Made by a program: the position numbers and the translations under genes. Under the pieces are notes generated by a model. That model saw only the letters and a list, made by a program, of their open reading frames with translations. It was not told where the DNA came from and made no database searches. From assembly GCA_902761035.1 (NCBI GenBank), contig CACWIW010000010.1, positions 1 to 48,474 of the forward strand: 48,474 nucleotides of DNA, in the 5' to 3' direction. Shown one piece after another: positions 9,420 to 18,070 of this stretch (position 1 is the first letter of the stretch; each line of letters opens with the position of its first letter). Origin of the DNA: an uncultured bacterium. GTDB lineage: Bacteria > Verrucomicrobiota > Kiritimatiellia > RFP12 > UBA1067.

Positions 9420-10144
9420 TGCGCGTACACTCCGCCGGGACGGACCACGCGTTCGCGGAAGCCGACGGCGTCGAGCTTGAGGAGGTCCATGAACGAGATG
9501 GCGTCCGCCACGTCGAACGGACCGCACTTCACGCGCCGGAGCGATTCCAGACACGCCCCGCACCCGAGCGCCGCGCCGATGTCGTGCGCAAGCGCGCGCA
9601 CGCACACGCCCTTCGTGCAGAGGAGGTCGAACGTGACGAGCGGCGGGGCTAATTCGGTGACGACAAGCCGGTACACGTGTACGAGGCGCGCCGTGCGTTC
9701 GTCGGCGGGCGTCTCGACGATATCATAGCCGGGGTGCCCCGTCATCTTGATCGTGGTGAACGCGGGCGGCGTCTGGAAGATGTCGCCGCGGAACTCCGGC
9801 AGGGCCGCGTCAAGGGACTCGCGCGTGACGCCGTCGAACGGGGATTCGGAGAGCGTGCGCCCCTCGCGGTCCTGCGTGTCCGTGACGCGCCCGAGGCGGA
9901 TCGTGGCCGTGAAGGCACGGTCGCGGCCCATGAGGTCGGACGCGAAGCGCGTGCCGTCGCCCACGAGCAGGATGAAGAGTCCGGTGGCGTTTGGCTCGAG
10001 GGTGCCGCCGTGTCCGGTCTTCACGAGGTTGAAATGCTGCTTCACGACCTTCACCACGTCGTGGGAGGCCATGTTCGCGGGTTTATCCACAAGCACGGCG
10101 CCGTCGAGCTCGGCGAGCATCGCGATGGAATCAAGCTTGGCCAT
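9416..10144 (-). CDS. truB: tRNA pseudouridine-55 synthase family protein with Glu at the catalytic Asp position
   Basis: TruB isomerises U55 in the T-loop of tRNA and also acts as a tRNA folding chaperone. The 242-residue protein has the family layout: VLVDKPANMASHDVV, the active-site loop GHGGTLEPNATGLF, the RLG-VTDTQD block, and the C-terminal VRALAHDIGAALGCGA plus LRRVKCGPF. In characterised TruB proteins the loop reads LDP, with the Asp as nucleophile. Here the codon at 9997-9995 is GAG, giving Glu at about residue 50. Also, the usual KGTYIR reads KGVCVR. The ATG at 10144 overlaps rbfA by 14 bp and has GAGG just upstream; MLAEL at 10120 is a weaker alternative start. The name follows homology; catalytic activity is uncertain. 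Confidence 0.85.
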   Translation of the reverse strand: MAKLDSIAMLAELDGAVLVDKPANMASHDVVKVVKQHFNLVKTGHGGTLEPNATGLFILLVGDGTRFASDLMGRDRAFTATIRLGRVTDTQDREGRTLSESPFDGVTRESLDAALPEFRGDIFQTPPAFTTIKMTGHPGYDIVETPADERTARLVHVYRLVVTELAPPLVTFDLLCTKGVCVRALAHDIGAALGCGACLESLRRVKCGPFDVADAISFMDLLKLDAVGFRERVVRPGGVYAQ

Positions 10145-10490
10145 TCGCCTCCAGCTGGTTGATGATGGCGAGCGTCTCGTCGCCCTTCTCAAGCGAATGG
10201 TCGAGGACGAAGCGCAACTGCGGGGTGAACTTCAGGCGCACCTCGCGGTTGACGACCTGCTGGAACTCGCGTTCGTGGTGGACAAGATGCCCGAGCGCGC
10301 GCTTCTGGAGCGCCTCGTCGCCGAACACGCTCACGCGTACAGTCGCGTTCCGCAGGTCCTTGCCGCAGGTCACGCCCGTCACGGTGATCAATCCGGGGCT
10401 CACATCATCCGTCTGCATCACGCGGAACACGGCCTCGCCGATCACGCGCTTCAGCAGCGCGTTGACGCGCTCTAGGCGGTTGACGGACAT
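10131..10490 (-). CDS. rbfA: Ribosome-binding factor A
   Basis: A 30S maturation factor acting on 16S rRNA helix 1 (KH-like fold). It has 119 residues, the usual size, with RLERVNALLKRVIGEAV at the start, the VTGVTCGKDLRNATVRVSVFG central block and the LRFVLDHSLEKGDE end. The start ATG at 10490 shares one base with the infB stop (TGATG), which fixes the start. Its 3' end overlaps truB. Confidence 0.94.
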   Translation of the reverse strand: MSVNRLERVNALLKRVIGEAVFRVMQTDDVSPGLITVTGVTCGKDLRNATVRVSVFGDEALQKRALGHLVHHEREFQQVVNREVRLKFTPQLRFVLDHSLEKGDETLAIINQLEANGQA

Positions 10491-13180
10491 CAGAGGGACC
10501 TCGGCAGCTCTTCCATGGCGAAGCACTCGATCGTGTCGCCCTCGGCGAAGGCCTCGAAGCCGGCGAAGCACACGCCGCACTCCTGCTGGCCGGTGACTTC
10601 CTTGACCTCGTCCTTGAAGTGGCGCAGCGTCTGGAGCTTGCCCTCCCACACCTTCTCCTTGCCGCGCAGAATGCGGTAGCGGGCGGTGGAAACGAGCTTG
10701 CCGTCGAGCATCTGCGAACCGGCGATCTTGCCGACCTTGCCGATGTCGTACACGGCCTTGATCGTAGCGTGGCCAAGGATCTTCTCGGTGTACTCGGGCG
10801 GGAGCAGGTCGAGCATGCACTGCTTCACGTGGTCGATCAGCTCGTAGATGATGCGGAACGAGTTGATGCGCACGCCGTCGTGGCGGGCCTGCTGCTGCAC
10901 GCCCGAATCGCAGCCGATGTCGAATCCGACGATTACGGCCTTGCCGGCGGAAGCGGTCTTGACGTCCGTTAGCGACACGTTGCCGGTGCCGGTGGCGATG
11001 ACCTTGAGCGACACCTTCTCGCTCTTGATGTTGTTGAGCGCCTCGACGATCGCCTCAAGGGAGCCCTGCGTATCGGACTTCACGACCACGCTGAGCTCGC
11101 GCTTCTCGTTGGCGTCCATCTTGCTGAGGAGGTCGTCGAACGAGACCGCCTTCGTCTGCGAAAGCTCCTGCTCCTTGCGGGCCTGCGCGGCCTGCTCGGC
11201 GAGCGTGCGCGCGCGCTTCTCGTCGAGCATCACGCGGAACTCCGCGCCGGCCTCGGGCACGCCCGAGAGGCCAGTACACTTGACGGGCGTGGCGGGCGGC
11301 GCCTCGCGGATGCGGCGACCATGGTCGTCGATGAGGGAGCGCACCTTGCCGAAGTGCTCGCCGATGAGGATCGCGTCGCCCACCTTGAGCGTGCCACCCG
11401 TGACGAGCAGCATCGCCGTGGGACCGAAGCCCTGCTCGAGCTCGGCCTCCACCACGTAGCCGTTCGCGCGGCGGGACGGGTTGGCGGTGAGCTCCAGGAC
11501 GTCCGCCTGGAGGAGAATCATCTCGAGGAGCTGGTCCACGCCGTCGCCCGTGATGCCGGAAACGGCGCAGCACACGATGTCGCCGCCCCACTCTTCAGGG
11601 GTGAGGCCCTGCTTCTGGAGCATCTGCTTCACGCGCTCGGGGTTGGCGGTGGGCTTGTCGCACTTCGTGATGGCCACCATGATCTGCACGCCGGCCTGGC
11701 GGGCGAACTTGATCGCCTCCTCGGTCTGCGGCATGATGCCGTCGTCGGCGGCGATGATAATCACGGCGATGTCCGTGAGCTGCGCGCCGCGCTGGCGCAT
11801 CGCGTTGAACGCGGCGTGGCCGGGCGTGTCGAGGAACGTGATCTTGCGGCCCTGCACGTCCACCTGGTAGGCGGAAATCTGCTGCGTGATGCCGCCGGCC
11901 TCGCCCGCCGCCACCTTCGTGTGGCGGATGTAGTCCATCAGCGTGGTCTTGCCGTGGTCGACGTGGCCGAGGAACGTGACGACCGGCGGACGCGGCTGCA
12001 TCTGCTCGGGCTTGTCCTGCGGAATCTCGTCGTCGGCGTCGATGGCCTTGAGGACGGGCTTTTTGTTCGCGGCGTCGCGGGCGTGCTCGATGTTGACGCG
12101 GTAGCCGTACTTCTGCGCCACCTTCGTGGCCACGTCCGGCTCCACGCGCTGGTTGATCGAGGCGAGCACCTTCAACTGCATGAGGTCCGCGATCAGGCGG
12201 TTTGGACGCACACCCAGCTTGAGCGCGAGCTCCTTCACCACCACGGCGCCGCGGATGGAGATCTCGCGCGTCGAGACGGAAAGCGAGATGGTAGGCTTCT
12301 GCGGCGGAGGCGGCTGGGGCGTACCAGTTGAAATCGTGGCAATCGTGGGACCGGCCATCGTGCGCGCGGTGCGCATTGAGACGGAGGAGAATCCGGCGCG
12401 TGTTCCGCCCACGCGGGTGACGGGCTTGGGAGGACGCACTGGCGGCTGTTTGGACGCCGGAGCGGCGGGGGCCTGCTTCTGTGGCACGCCCTTCTTGGGC
12501 TGCTGCTGCGGCCTCTGCATCGGCTGCTGCCGCTGCGCAGCTTGCTGCTTAGCAGGCTGTTGCCGCTGCGAATCCCTGTTCTTCTCCTTGTCCCTCTCCT
12601 TGTCCTTTTCCTTCTCCTTGTCTTTGTCCTTCTCCTTCTTCGGCTTCGCGGACTGACGCTCGCGCAGGTCTTTGCCATGCAGGTAGTCACGCGCATCGAC
12701 CTCGGCCTCGTCGTCATCCTCGTCCACGTCCACGTCATCGTCCTCGATCTCCTGCTCCTCTGGCTCGGACATCTGGATCGACACCTTGGGCATTTCAGGC
12801 AGCGTTGCGCCGATTTCCAGCGCAGGCTCTTTCTTCTTCTCTGGCGCCGGAGCAGGTGCCGGCTTCGCGGACGACTTCAAGCCATGCGCGGCGAGCGCGC
12901 GCTGGCGAGCGGCTTCCAACGCCTCTGCCTGCGCCTTGTTCTTCTCCGCCTGAACTGCGGCGGCCCTAGCCGCCTTGGCACGGCTGCGCTCCGCCACTGC
13001 GGACGCCTCGGCCTTCAACTCGGCGGCGTCACCTCGCAGAAGGCTGCGACTCAACACCTCGACGTCGCCGTCCTCCAGCTGGGACAGGGCGGAGTAAACC
13101 TCCACGTCGTTCGCCTCGGCCATCTTGATGACCGCGGCGGACGTAATGCCCTTCTCCTTCGCGAACTCGTAGACTCTCAT
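10490..13180 (-). CDS. infB: Translation initiation factor IF-2
   Basis: GTPase that delivers initiator tRNA to the 30S subunit. The 896-residue protein has an IF2-N helix module at residues 1-50 (RVYEFAKEKGITSAAVIKMAE), a long low-complexity linker and a second IF2-N module (VVVKELALKLGVRPNRLIADLM). The linker contains an acidic DDDVDVDEDDDE run, a Lys/Glu/Asp-repeat block and a Gln/Pro-rich block. The G domain carries GHVDHGKT, GGITQ and DTPGH, followed by the C-terminal domains. The fourth GTPase motif reads TKCD, not the usual NKxD. It starts 4 bp after nusA and ends overlapping rbfA. Confidence 0.97.
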   Translation of the reverse strand: MRVYEFAKEKGITSAAVIKMAEANDVEVYSALSQLEDGDVEVLSRSLLRGDAAELKAEASAVAERSRAKAARAAAVQAEKNKAQAEALEAARQRALAAHGLKSSAKPAPAPAPEKKKEPALEIGATLPEMPKVSIQMSEPEEQEIEDDDVDVDEDDDEAEVDARDYLHGKDLRERQSAKPKKEKDKDKEKEKDKERDKEKNRDSQRQQPAKQQAAQRQQPMQRPQQQPKKGVPQKQAPAAPASKQPPVRPPKPVTRVGGTRAGFSSVSMRTARTMAGPTIATISTGTPQPPPPQKPTISLSVSTREISIRGAVVVKELALKLGVRPNRLIADLMQLKVLASINQRVEPDVATKVAQKYGYRVNIEHARDAANKKPVLKAIDADDEIPQDKPEQMQPRPPVVTFLGHVDHGKTTLMDYIRHTKVAAGEAGGITQQISAYQVDVQGRKITFLDTPGHAAFNAMRQRGAQLTDIAVIIIAADDGIMPQTEEAIKFARQAGVQIMVAITKCDKPTANPERVKQMLQKQGLTPEEWGGDIVCCAVSGITGDGVDQLLEMILLQADVLELTANPSRRANGYVVEAELEQGFGPTAMLLVTGGTLKVGDAILIGEHFGKVRSLIDDHGRRIREAPPATPVKCTGLSGVPEAGAEFRVMLDEKRARTLAEQAAQARKEQELSQTKAVSFDDLLSKMDANEKRELSVVVKSDTQGSLEAIVEALNNIKSEKVSLKVIATGTGNVSLTDVKTASAGKAVIVGFDIGCDSGVQQQARHDGVRINSFRIIYELIDHVKQCMLDLLPPEYTEKILGHATIKAVYDIGKVGKIAGSQMLDGKLVSTARYRILRGKEKVWEGKLQTLRHFKDEVKEVTGQQECGVCFAGFEAFAEGDTIECFAMEELPRSL

Positions 13181-13184
13181 CTAA

Positions 13185-14483
13185 TTACTCCTCTTCCTCC
13201 GCCGGCGCGAACGATCCCACGCCCGTGAGCTCGGCAACGGCCTGCGCCGCCGCGTAGAGTCCCTTCGCCGTGACCTCGTCCAGGCCCGTTGCCGCGATAA
13301 ACCCTTCCTCATCGCTTTCCACTATCCCCTCAACCGTAAGGAATCCTGCGTCCGCCAGTTTCGTGGCAATTGCCGTGGACACCGAGAACATGTCCGCCAG
13401 CGTCTTGATGGCCTCTGCCTTCTGGTCCTCAAAGCTCGCCAGCGCAATCGCCTTCGTCACGTCCACGTGCCAGCCCGTGAGCTTGGACGTGAGGCGCACG
13501 TTCTGCCCGCGCTTGCCAATCGCAAGGGAGTACTGGTCGGGCGCCACTGTCACGTGTACCGTGTTGCCGCCGTCGGGATCCACCTCAACACTCTCAAGCT
13601 TCGCCGGGGCGAGGGCCTGCGCCACGTAGTGACGCACGTCCGCGTTCCAGCGCACGATGTCGATCTTCTCGCCGTTCAGCTCGCGAACGATGTTGCGCAC
13701 GCGCGCGCCCTTCAAACCAACGCAGGCGCCCACGGGGTCCACCTTCTCGTCCAGCGTGCGCACCGCAAGCTTCGTGCGGTAGCCCGGATCGCGCGCGATG
13801 CCCATGATTTCCACCACGCCGTCGGAGATTTCACCGACTTCAAGGCGGAACAGGGTGCGCACGAACTCGGCAGAGGCGCGGCTGAGCGTCACTGACGGAC
13901 CCTTCGCGTCAGACTTCATGGGCTTCACGCTGTGTACGATGGCGCGAATCGAGTCGCCCACCGAGAACTCCTCCGTGGGGATGCGCTCCTTGCCCGGCAG
14001 CAGCATCTCGGTCTTGCCAACGAGCACGTAGAGGTCGCGCCGGTTGACGGCGCTCACCGTGCCGGACACGATCTCGCCGATGCGGTTGCGGAACTCGGTG
14101 TAGACGTTGGTCTGCTCAATCTCGCGGATCTTGCCCATTACGACCTGGCGCGTGGTCTGCGCGGCGATGCGCCCGAGGCGCGCGGCAGGCATCTCGATCT
14201 CGATCTTCTCGCCCAGCTCGGCGTCCGGCTTGATGCGGCGCGCGCGCGCAAGGGAGATGAAGCCCGCGCCCTTCTGGTCGTTGGACACCACCGCCGTGTC
14301 GTACACGTGGAGGGAAAGGTCGCGCCGGTTGATGACCACGCGCAAGTCCTTTGTAACGTCGGGATTGTGCTCGGCGGCCTTCTTGATGGCTTCCTCAATG
14401 GAGGTCAATACGTCTTCGCGCTCCACACCGCGCTCGCGCTCGATGTAGGTTACAATCGCCGCCAATTCGTTGTTTATGGCCAT
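13185..14483 (-). CDS. nusA: Transcription termination/antitermination protein NusA
   Basis: Binds RNA polymerase and modulates pausing, termination and antitermination. In the 432 residues, the N-terminal RNAP-binding domain carries the AAxxNPD hallmark (KKAAEHNPDVTKDL). It is followed by the S1 domain (about 130-200), two KH domains with GACVGLKGARVRNIVRELNG and SLAIGKRGQNVRL, and a C-terminal helix-hairpin-helix module (about 375-430). First gene of the operon, behind the promoter at 14558-14586; the start has TAGGAG upstream. The rimP gene that often precedes nusA is absent here. Confidence 0.96.
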   Translation of the reverse strand: MAINNELAAIVTYIERERGVEREDVLTSIEEAIKKAAEHNPDVTKDLRVVINRRDLSLHVYDTAVVSNDQKGAGFISLARARRIKPDAELGEKIEIEMPAARLGRIAAQTTRQVVMGKIREIEQTNVYTEFRNRIGEIVSGTVSAVNRRDLYVLVGKTEMLLPGKERIPTEEFSVGDSIRAIVHSVKPMKSDAKGPSVTLSRASAEFVRTLFRLEVGEISDGVVEIMGIARDPGYRTKLAVRTLDEKVDPVGACVGLKGARVRNIVRELNGEKIDIVRWNADVRHYVAQALAPAKLESVEVDPDGGNTVHVTVAPDQYSLAIGKRGQNVRLTSKLTGWHVDVTKAIALASFEDQKAEAIKTLADMFSVSTAIATKLADAGFLTVEGIVESDEEGFIAATGLDEVTAKGLYAAAQAVAELTGVGSFAPAEEEE

Positions 14484-14586
14484 CTGGTCGCTCCTATTCT
14501 GTCAAAAAACAATAATCCGCCCTCGGTGATCCCGCTGAATCACCGTGAACGCAGTAGATATTACCGAATCGTGGGCGATTTGTCAA
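14484..14586 (-). promoter_or_regulatory. nusA operon promoter and leader
   Basis: On the minus strand TTGACA (14586-14581), a 17-bp spacer, then TAATAT (14563-14558): a near-consensus sigma70 promoter. The leader of about 65 nt contains a CGGTGA/TCACCG hairpin (14524-14545) and, closer to the gene, a TTGTTTTTTG run. Just upstream of the -35, an inverted repeat TTGTCAT-TTTG-ATGACAA (14601-14618) overlaps the end of the preceding gene. Regulation through the hairpin or the repeat is possible but unproven. Confidence 0.7.
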
Positions 14587-14603
14587 TCACAAACCGCAAC
14601 TTG

Positions 14604-15461
14604 TCATTTTGATGACAAACCGTGGCGGTTGCTGAAGCCTCGAATAAGCTCGCGGAGGTTGTTGCTGGGATGCTCGCGCAGCGCGGCTTTCATCTCCTCA
14701 AGAGCGCGTGGCGCAAGGCGCGGATCGGCGTTGGCCTCCAACATCAGCGTCAAGTACACTGCCTCGCGGAGTTCGGCATGGGCGTGCGGCGTACGCGCGC
14801 ACGGCAGGCCCTTATGCGCCCAGTAGAGCGCGCTCGCAAACGGATGCGTCCAGTCCTGCGCGCCATACGCGGCGTCGACCTCGCGCATTGTCTCCGGGTC
14901 GAGGCGCACCGACGACCAGTCGCCGGAGGACTGCGCGGATAGGATTTCGGACTTCCATTGCTCGCGGTAGTACGACGCGGCGTCGTCGCTGTCCGTGCCT
15001 AGCTTGAAGCGGAACATGTCGGACAGCGCCTTGTACAGCTCCGGATCTGACGGATTCAGACGCAGCCCGTCGTCGAGCAGAAGACGCAGCCCGGCCTTCA
15101 CCCAGCGCCAGCGGTCGGACGGAGTGGACATCACAACCGACACGTTGTAGGCGAGGTTCCAAGCCGCGTATGACCAGATTTCGGCCGTGTGCGGCTCAAG
15201 GAAGGTCAACCAGCTCGCCAACTGCGCGAGCTCACCGTAACGCCCTTCGTCCCATAGACGGTCCGCACGGAACCAAATCACCTCCGCGGCAAGTCCCCGG
15301 AAACCGCCCAGCCCCGCCACGATCAGCTCCGCAACCGGCGAAGGCGGCGGCACCGCCTGCTCCGTAGGCGCAGACTCCTTCGGACGCTGCAAACACCATG
15401 CGCCAGCGCCAAGCGCGCCGAGCAGCAGCACAACCCACAGTGTGGAAAGCATACGTTTCAT
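14604..15461 (-). CDS. Membrane-anchored TPR-like protein conserved in PVC bacteria, function unknown
   Basis: A 285-residue protein with an N-terminal hydrophobic segment (residues about 5-24, probably an uncleaved anchor or signal). A helical region follows with the motifs GGFRGLAAEVIWFRADRLWDEGRYGELAQLASWLTFLEP and WSYAAWNLAYNVSV. I recall this block from uncharacterised Verrucomicrobia/Lentisphaerae proteins, where helical repeats resemble TPRs. The ATG at 15461 overlaps the ribE stop (ATGA), so it is translationally coupled to the riboflavin genes. No enzymatic motif is seen. Role unknown; a scaffold in the envelope is a guess. Confidence 0.7.
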   Translation of the reverse strand: MKRMLSTLWVVLLLGALGAGAWCLQRPKESAPTEQAVPPPSPVAELIVAGLGGFRGLAAEVIWFRADRLWDEGRYGELAQLASWLTFLEPHTAEIWSYAAWNLAYNVSVVMSTPSDRWRWVKAGLRLLLDDGLRLNPSDPELYKALSDMFRFKLGTDSDDAASYYREQWKSEILSAQSSGDWSSVRLDPETMREVDAAYGAQDWTHPFASALYWAHKGLPCARTPHAHAELREAVYLTLMLEANADPRLAPRALEEMKAALREHPSNNLRELIRGFSNRHGLSSK

Positions 15462-16108
15462 ACGAAACCGTTCTCCTCCAGCATCTCCATCGTAAGGCCG
15501 CCGCCTTCCGTCTCTTCGGCGGATTCACTCTCCGCGCGCCGGATCGCGTACTTGCCCAACACGTCGCTCTCCAAGTTCACGCGGTCGCCCGGACGCAACG
15601 CGCCGAGGTTCGTCTCGGCCGCCGTGGTGGGAATCACGTCCACGCGCAGCCAGTCGTCGCCGAGTCCGCTCACGGTAAGCGACACGCCGTTCACAGCGAT
15701 CGAGCCCTTCAGCACGCTCGCCGCCGCCACCGCGCGCGGGCACTTGAACGTAAGCGCGAAGTCACGCCCCTTCTGCTCGCGTTTGATCAGCGTGCCACGG
15801 CCATCCACATGTCCCTGCACGACGTGTCCACCGAAACGGTCACCAGCCTTGAGCGCACGCTCAAGGTTCACGCGCGCACCCGGAAGCAGTTCTGCGAGCC
15901 CAGTACGCTCCTCCGTCTCGCGCAGCACGTCGGCCGTGAAGCGCGTCGCGTCACAGTCCGCCACCGTGAGACACGTACCGTTCACCGCGACGCTCTCGCC
16001 CTTCACGAGCGGTTCGGCCCACGGCTCGAACGTAAACTCAAGCACGAGGCCGCGTCCGCGCGACACGCGCTTTACCGTGCCGATGCGCTGGATCAATCCT
16101 GTAAACAC
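15458..16108 (-). CDS. ribE: Riboflavin synthase, alpha subunit
   Basis: Dismutates two 6,7-dimethyl-8-ribityllumazine molecules into riboflavin. 216 residues with the duplicated lumazine-binding fold: FTGLIQRIGTV at the N-terminus, ESVAVNGTCLTV and GSIAVNGVSLTV in the two halves, and GHVVQGHVDGRG. I place the start at GTG 16108, giving (V/M)FTGLIQ as in the family. A GGAGG site lies five bases before that codon, and it overlaps the ribD end by 16 bp. Upstream in-frame codons add residues without homology. Confidence 0.94.
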   Translation of the reverse strand: MFTGLIQRIGTVKRVSRGRGLVLEFTFEPWAEPLVKGESVAVNGTCLTVADCDATRFTADVLRETEERTGLAELLPGARVNLERALKAGDRFGGHVVQGHVDGRGTLIKREQKGRDFALTFKCPRAVAAASVLKGSIAVNGVSLTVSGLGDDWLRVDVIPTTAAETNLGALRPGDRVNLESDVLGKYAIRRAESESAEETEGGGLTMEMLEENGFV

Positions 16109-17025
16109 GTACACCTCCCGATTGACACGGCGTCGCCGATACGGCGCGAGCCAATCACCTTGGACGCGAGCACGGTGATCCATTCATCTACCAGCCCCGC
16201 CTCCGCGAGCGATCGCGCAAGCACAAGTCCGCCTTCGCAGAGGACATGCATGAAACCGCGCTTGCCGAGGTCGCGCACTGCCTCAGCCGCGTCGCGGTAG
16301 ACGAGCGTGCGCGCCCGCGCAGCATCGGTGAACACCTGCGCCTCTGCGGGCAAGTTCCCGCTACGCGAGACCACGGCACGCCAGAGGTCGGGGTTAGGAC
16401 GCGGACGCGCAAGCAGGGATGGATTGTCGCGCCGCACGGTCTCCGCGCCCACGAGCATCACGTCCACTTGCGAACGCAACGCGCACGTCGCCTTGCGCGC
16501 GCGCGAACTCGACACCCACTTCGCGTCGCCCCAGTCATCGCAGATCTTGCCGTCGAGCGACATCGCGAGCTTCACGGTCACGTACGGCAGTCCCGTCGTC
16601 ACGTGTTTCGCGAAAGGACGGATCACATCAAACGCCTCGTCCTCGCAGAGGCCGTGTGCCGTCTCAATGCCGGCTCGGCGCAGTACGCGCGCGGCCTTCC
16701 CGCGATTGGTAGGATTCGGATCGGCGCACGCCCACACCACGCGCTTCACGCCGGATGCGATCAGCGCGTCACAGCACGCGCCCACGCGACCGGGCTTCGA
16801 ACATGGCTCAAGCGTCACGTAGACGGTAGCGCCCTTCGGCGAGACCTTGCAGTTCTTCAGCGCCGCGACTTCCGCGTGGTCGCCGCCACACCGGCGGTGG
16901 CGCCCTTCGCCGATCAACTTGCCGCCCTTGACGACTACTGCGCCCACAGGCGGGTTGGGGCGCGTGTGTCCCGCGCTCCGCCACGCAAGGGCGATTGCCC
17001 GCCGCATGTAGTCGGCTTCCGTCAC
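16093..17025 (-). CDS. ribD: Bifunctional diaminohydroxyphosphoribosylaminopyrimidine deaminase / reductase
   Basis: Second and third steps of riboflavin synthesis. The N-terminal zinc deaminase has TRPNPPVGAVVVKGG, the HAEV catalytic His/Glu and TLEPCSKPGRVGACCDALI with the metal cysteines. The C-terminal reductase has VTVKLAMSLDGKI and LVGAETVRRDNPSL. At 310 residues it is shorter than the common 360. The start is the GTG at 17025 overlapping the nusB stop (GTGA); starts further upstream run through nusB out of its frame. Confidence 0.93.
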   Translation of the reverse strand: MTEADYMRRAIALAWRSAGHTRPNPPVGAVVVKGGKLIGEGRHRRCGGDHAEVAALKNCKVSPKGATVYVTLEPCSKPGRVGACCDALIASGVKRVVWACADPNPTNRGKAARVLRRAGIETAHGLCEDEAFDVIRPFAKHVTTGLPYVTVKLAMSLDGKICDDWGDAKWVSSSRARKATCALRSQVDVMLVGAETVRRDNPSLLARPRPNPDLWRAVVSRSGNLPAEAQVFTDAARARTLVYRDAAEAVRDLGKRGFMHVLCEGGLVLARSLAEAGLVDEWITVLASKVIGSRRIGDAVSIGRCTCLQD

Positions 17026-17555
17026 GGCGTAAAGGTCTCCTTTTCGGGAGCGTCCTGCTTCGATTCCGCGCGCACTGCCTTGGCGAAGCGGTCCATCACG
17101 CCGTTCACGAACCGTCCGCTCTTCGACTCCGAGAACCACTTCGCAAGGTCCACCGCTTCGTTGACCACAATCGGCGTAGGAATGTCGTCGCAGTTCAGCA
17201 GCTCCCACGCGCCAAGGCGCAGCACGGCGCGCTCGACCGTGCCGAGGCGGTACAGCGACCAGTGCTCGAGATAAGGTTCAAGCGCGGAGTCGAGCGCGTC
17301 GCGGTCTTTCCACGCGCCGCGCGCGCGCATTTCGGCGAACTCGCGCGCAGTGGCGAGCGACGAAAGCTCGCGGGGATCGGTGGACGTGAAGATCACGCGC
17401 GCTCCGCGCTCCTCCGCAGCCAGCGCGTCCGATTCCAGGCGCACCTGCTGATCCCAGAAATCGGCGATGGCGGAATCGACCGACTCCGGCGGGTTCAAAT
17501 CAAACTGGGCGAGCATCTGCAGAGCCCATTCGCGGCTTTGTCTACGTGTGACCAT
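17022..17555 (-). CDS. nusB: Transcription antitermination factor NusB
   Basis: Binds boxA with NusE for rRNA antitermination. It has 177 residues, a little longer than the usual 140-160. It starts TRRQSREWALQMLAQFDLNP and ends with the conserved VERAVLRLGAWELL, IPTPIVVNEAVDLAKWFSESKSGRFVNGVMD block. AGAGG precedes the ATG. An extended -10 (TGG-TACAAT, about 17587-17592 on the minus strand) lies directly after the HU terminator, so nusB-ribD-ribE-TPR is probably one transcription unit. Confidence 0.95.
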   Translation of the reverse strand: MVTRRQSREWALQMLAQFDLNPPESVDSAIADFWDQQVRLESDALAAEERGARVIFTSTDPRELSSLATAREFAEMRARGAWKDRDALDSALEPYLEHWSLYRLGTVERAVLRLGAWELLNCDDIPTPIVVNEAVDLAKWFSESKSGRFVNGVMDRFAKAVRAESKQDAPEKETFTP

Positions 17556-17593
17556 CTCAAATAGCCTCTTGTTTTCTCAGCGCCCATTGTACC

Positions 17594-17628
17594 AAAAAAA
17601 AGGAGACTCGGCAATGCCGAGCCTCCTT
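17594..17628 (-). terminator. Rho-independent terminator of the HU gene
   Basis: On the minus strand the stem GGAG/CTCC plus the contiguous inner stem TCGGC/GCCGA encloses a 3-4 base loop. It is followed by eight T residues (complement of 17594-17601). It lies 26 bp past the HU stop. Confidence 0.9.
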
Positions 17629-17653
17629 GTTCGACAGATCGTCGCACGCGAAG

Positions 17654-17959
17654 TTACTTCGCGAGGACGGCGTCCTTGCACGCCTTGGCGAGACGGAACT
17701 TCACGACCTTCTTCGCCTTGATCTTGATCGTCTCGCCGGTCGCGGGATTGCGGCCCGTGCGAGCGGCCTGCTGCTTCTTGACGAGCTTGCCGAGGCCAGG
17801 GAGCATGTAGCCCTTCTCCTCCTGCTTCGCACCCTTGACGGCGAGGTCAAGGAGCTTCTCGTACACGGCGACAGCCTGCTTCTTCGTGATGCCGGCAGCC
17901 TCCGCGAGCGCGACCATGATACCACTCTTGGTGGTCGGGACGATTTCTTTCTTTGCCAT
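17654..17959 (-). CDS. HU/IHF-family DNA-binding protein
   Basis: Nucleoid-associated DNA-bending protein. 101 residues with the DNA-binding arm signature GRNPATGETIKIKAKKVVKFR and an Ala/Lys-rich tail. The ATG at 17959 is preceded by AAGGA at a good distance; the frame is open further upstream but the extra residues fall in the leader. Monocistronic, with its own promoter (18011-18039) and terminator (17594-17628). HU versus IHF cannot be separated by eye. Confidence 0.95.
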   Translation of the reverse strand: MAKKEIVPTTKSGIMVALAEAAGITKKQAVAVYEKLLDLAVKGAKQEEKGYMLPGLGKLVKKQQAARTGRNPATGETIKIKAKKVVKFRLAKACKDAVLAK

Positions 17960-18010
17960 GTGATGTTTTTCCTTTTTGCTGCAAGGACGATATGCCCTGC
18001 TACGCCGCAT

Positions 18011-18039
18011 AGAATAGCGGTTTTTTCGGGGGTTTGCAA
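18011..18039 (-). promoter_or_regulatory. Sigma70-type promoter of the HU gene
   Basis: On the minus strand TTGCAA (18039-18034), a 17-bp spacer, then TATTCT (18016-18011), leaving a leader of roughly 45 nt before the ATG at 17959. Confidence 0.65.
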
Positions 18040-18070
18040 GCACGAAATGCGTTTTCCCTAAAATTTTTCA

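Noticed and set aside
12542..13228. Plus-strand Leu-rich frame opposite infB that looks like a membrane protein
   Set aside because: The Leu/Phe runs are the complement of the Lys/Glu-rich IF-2 linker codons; it is a shadow.
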